7,468 nucleotides of DNA from positions 1 to 7,468 of the forward strand of contig CAJXJM010000119.1 in NCBI GenBank assembly GCA_913054205.1, in the 5' to 3' direction. The notes beneath the pieces are model-generated. The model had not been told where the DNA came from and did not search any database. It saw nothing but the letters and a program-made list of their open reading frames with translations. Shown in pieces: positions 5,781 through 7,468 of the stretch (the first letter of the stretch is position 1; every line of letters begins with the position of its first letter). Position numbers and translations under genes: made by a program. The DNA is from an uncultured Rhodospirillaceae bacterium. GTDB lineage: Bacteria > Pseudomonadota > Alphaproteobacteria > Rhodospirillales > UBA2165.

Positions 5781-6749
5781 ATGGGAATGCTTGTAGACGG
5801 TCAGTGGACCGATGATGATGGCAAAAGCCGGGGATCTGGCGGAAAGTTTGATCACCTGCCGACCAGCTTTAGGAATTCAATAACTGCGGATGGATCGTCC
5901 GGTTTTGAAGCAGAATCAGGTCGTTATTATATCTATGGCTCGAAAACGTGTCCGTGGGCACACCGAGCGATTATTTTCCGTCATCTTAAAGGTCTGGTCG
6001 ACCACATTGGCTTGTTCAAAGTCGTTGGCGGCGATAAAGGTTATGCAGTTGATCCGGAAGGAAAGCACACAGTCCCCGGTACAGACAAGCAGATCAAATA
6101 TCTCCACGAGGTTTATCAATTGGCCGATGAACATTATACCGGCCGCGTAACCGTGCCGACATTGTGGGATTCAAAGAAATGCACAATTGTGAATAATGAA
6201 TCCTCTGAAATCATCATGATGTTGAATTCTGAATTCGATGCGCTTGGGAATGGAGCTTATGACTATTTCCCCGACGAACTCATGGCTGATATCGAAGAGG
6301 TCAACGATCTTGTTTATCACAATGTAAATAACGGTGTGTACAAGGCGGGCTTTTCGTCCAGTCAAGAAGCTTATGAAGAAGCCTATGACGGTCTGTTCAT
6401 GGCATTTGATAAAATGGAAGAGATATTAAGTAAGCAACGTTATCTTGCGGGCGATCGCATCACCGGTGCAGATTGGCGAGCTTTTCCAACCTTGTTCCGC
6501 TTCGATACAGTCTATCACTACGCCTTTAAGTGCAATAAGAAGCACCTCTATCAATATCCCAATCTTTGGAACTATACCCGGGAGCTGTATCAAGAACCGG
6601 GGATTGCGGACTGGTGCTGGCTGGAGGCTGCCAAGCTCAACTATTGGACCGGGCCGCGCGTCAATGCGACTGGTACAATCCCGAAAGGACCAGAAGGCAT
6701 CGACTTCAACGAGCCGCATGATCGCGCAAAATTTAAAAAGGCAGCGTAG
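5781..6749 (+). CDS. Glutathionyl-hydroquinone reductase (Xi-class GST, YqjG/PcpF/ECM4 family)
   Basis: A 322-residue Xi-class glutathione transferase. It reduces glutathionyl-hydroquinones, releasing the hydroquinone and glutathione disulfide by way of a catalytic cysteine. The start MGMLVDGQW, the catalytic motif CPWAHR (Cys57), VPTLWD (125-130), IVNNES (136-141), NNGVYKAGF (183-191), GDRITGADWRAFPTL (224-238) and FKCN (249-252) all match the family. The length is normal. ATG 5781 is preceded by AGGA about nine bases upstream. In known cases such as PcpF the enzyme repairs or processes GS-quinone adducts made during chlorinated aromatic breakdown. Its presence after a GST and a ring-cleavage dioxygenase supports a glutathione-linked aromatic pathway. 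It may share the upstream transcript across a 61-base gap. Confidence 0.93.
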   Translation: MGMLVDGQWTDDDGKSRGSGGKFDHLPTSFRNSITADGSSGFEAESGRYYIYGSKTCPWAHRAIIFRHLKGLVDHIGLFKVVGGDKGYAVDPEGKHTVPGTDKQIKYLHEVYQLADEHYTGRVTVPTLWDSKKCTIVNNESSEIIMMLNSEFDALGNGAYDYFPDELMADIEEVNDLVYHNVNNGVYKAGFSSSQEAYEEAYDGLFMAFDKMEEILSKQRYLAGDRITGADWRAFPTLFRFDTVYHYAFKCNKKHLYQYPNLWNYTRELYQEPGIADWCWLEAAKLNYWTGPRVNATGTIPKGPEGIDFNEPHDRAKFKKAA

Positions 6750-6792
6750 TTATCTCGGCTTGAGGAGTGAGCAGGAAAGGTGAACCTGACAA

Positions 6793-6923
6793 ATGCCATT
6801 TCGCAATGTTCCGAAAGCCAGAGAATGGTGGGGCATTCCTGAAGATTATGAAATTAGCTATCCGAATTAGACCTCGCGAACTTCAAGAGCAAATTCTATA
6901 ATAATCCGTATGCGGGCGAATAA
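6793..6923 (+). pseudogene. Small reading frame of about 43 codons with a one-base frameshift, function unknown
   Basis: An ATG at 6793 opens MPFRNVPKAREWWGIPEDYE and then ISYPN, ending at a TAG (6868-6870). The overlapping frame from 6864 reads ELDLANFKSKFYNNPYAGE to a TAA at 6921-6923. Adding one G in the CCG-AATTAG stretch (about 6864) would join them as ISYPELDLANF, giving a protein of about 43 residues. Both halves have natural-looking composition and codon use, and each begins or ends where the other stops. SD-like sequences GAGGAG (6762) and AGGAAAGG (6773) lie upstream, but their spacing to the ATG is long. The protein is rich in Trp, Tyr and Phe, with no signal peptide or membrane segment. 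I do not recognise it. It could be a real small gene hit by a sequencing error, a decayed gene, or chance. Confidence 0.4.
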
Positions 6924-6979
6924 ATGTGGCATAAAAATTCTCAAATATAGGTTTTTGCAGGTAGCGTTTTGGAGGGCTG

Positions 6980-7414
6980 ATGAGAATTGGGGTCGTTGGT
7001 TACGGTTATATTGGACGTTCGATTGTTGAACGGGCTCAGCAAAGTGATGGGCGCTTTGAAATCGCCTTTGTCTATAACCGCCGTGCGGCGGCGTTGGAGG
7101 GCTTGGATGCGTCTCTTCATCTTAGTGATTTAAACGACGCGGCTGCGCGTGTGCCGGACCTCATTGTCGAGTGCGCGCATCCGAATATTTCCGTCGAATT
7201 CGGCGCGTCTTTTCTGAAATTCGCCAATTACATGCCGCTTTCAGTAACGGCCTTGGCGGATGATGATTTAAGGCAGCAACTCATAAACACCGCAACAGAA
7301 AACGATACGAAAATATATATGCCGGCAGGCGCTCTTCTCGGCGGCGATGCACTTCTTATGCGGCAGGGGAAAATGGGATCGCGTTCGCATTACTTTTCGG
7401 AAACACCCGGATAA
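6980..7414 (+). CDS. Aspartate dehydrogenase-like protein (NadX/DUF108 family), N-terminal part before a frameshift
   Basis: The N-terminal NAD(P)-binding domain of an L-aspartate-dehydrogenase-family enzyme, which interconverts aspartate and iminoaspartate or oxaloacetate with NAD(P). The Rossmann motif GYGYIG is at residues 7-12. The family segments VECAHPN (63-69), MPLSVTALADDDLRQQL (85-101) and PAGALLGGDAL (115-125) follow and match TM1643-type proteins. A strong GGAGG lies four bases before the ATG. After Lys131 the frame turns into 13 unrelated residues and stops at 7414. The expected sequence continues in another frame from 7374, so the family length of about 260-270 is broken by one extra base in the AAAA run at 7370-7373. 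In this setting the enzyme may serve the catabolic cluster rather than NAD synthesis, which is inference. The catalytic His region lies beyond the window. Confidence 0.85.
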   Translation: MRIGVVGYGYIGRSIVERAQQSDGRFEIAFVYNRRAAALEGLDASLHLSDLNDAAARVPDLIVECAHPNISVEFGASFLKFANYMPLSVTALADDDLRQQLINTATENDTKIYMPAGALLGGDALLMRQGKMGSRSHYFSETPG

Positions 7415-7468
7415 TATTGATTTTAGCGATAGTGATTTTTCAGCGGATGAGATTAAGGGCGAAACTAT
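7374..7468 (+). pseudogene. Continuation of the aspartate dehydrogenase-like gene in the shifted frame (partial)
   Basis: Reading from TGG at 7374 gives WDRVRITFRKHPDNIDFSD and then SDFSADEIKGET, open to the window edge. This is the expected next part of the family after GALLGGDALLMRQGK. Dropping one A from the run at 7370-7373 joins it to the upstream frame (QGK-WDRVRITF). The gene is therefore one unit broken by a +1 insertion, either a sequencing error at a short homopolymer or a real mutation. Confidence 0.8.

Overview
The window looks like a catabolic gene region of a Gram-negative bacterium, most likely an alphaproteobacterium. This rests on protein families and base composition only; no rRNA or other marker is present. 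The genes form two divergent blocks around a short intergenic region (2297-2455).

Left block, minus strand. A crotonase-family gene (1568-2296) lies next to the control region. Downstream of it is a molybdenum hydroxylase operon in the order FAD subunit (599-1429), [2Fe-2S] subunit (102-602), molybdopterin subunit (only the first 35 codons, 1-105). This is the M-S-L order of CoxMSL-like enzymes. The three genes are joined by 4-base ATGA stop/start overlaps. The 138-base gap in front of the FAD gene carries two near-identical 28-bp palindromic repeats spaced 40 bp apart, which look like tandem operators.

Right block, plus strand. A closely packed run reads: type I extradiol ring-cleavage dioxygenase (2456-3406), glutathione S-transferase (3422-4156), two tandem YCII-like paralogs (4170-4550 and 4550-4942), TauE/SafE-type membrane transporter (4973-5719), glutathionyl-hydroquinone reductase (5781-6749), a small frameshifted reading frame (about 6793-6923), and an aspartate-dehydrogenase-like gene (from 6980). 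The last gene is broken by a one-base insertion near 7370-7373 and continues in another frame past the window edge.

Taken together, the right block suggests a glutathione-dependent route for an aromatic compound. The dioxygenase would open a catecholic ring, the GST and GS-hydroquinone reductase would form and reductively remove glutathione adducts, the YCII pair may act on a ring-opened or lactone intermediate, and the TSUP protein would move an organic or sulfur-containing anion. The molybdenum hydroxylase and crotonase could supply or process substrates, for example by hydroxylating a heteroaromatic ring or handling CoA esters. The substrate cannot be told from the sequence.

The two single-base indels lie about 500 bp apart at the right end. 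They could be draft-sequence errors or real decay.
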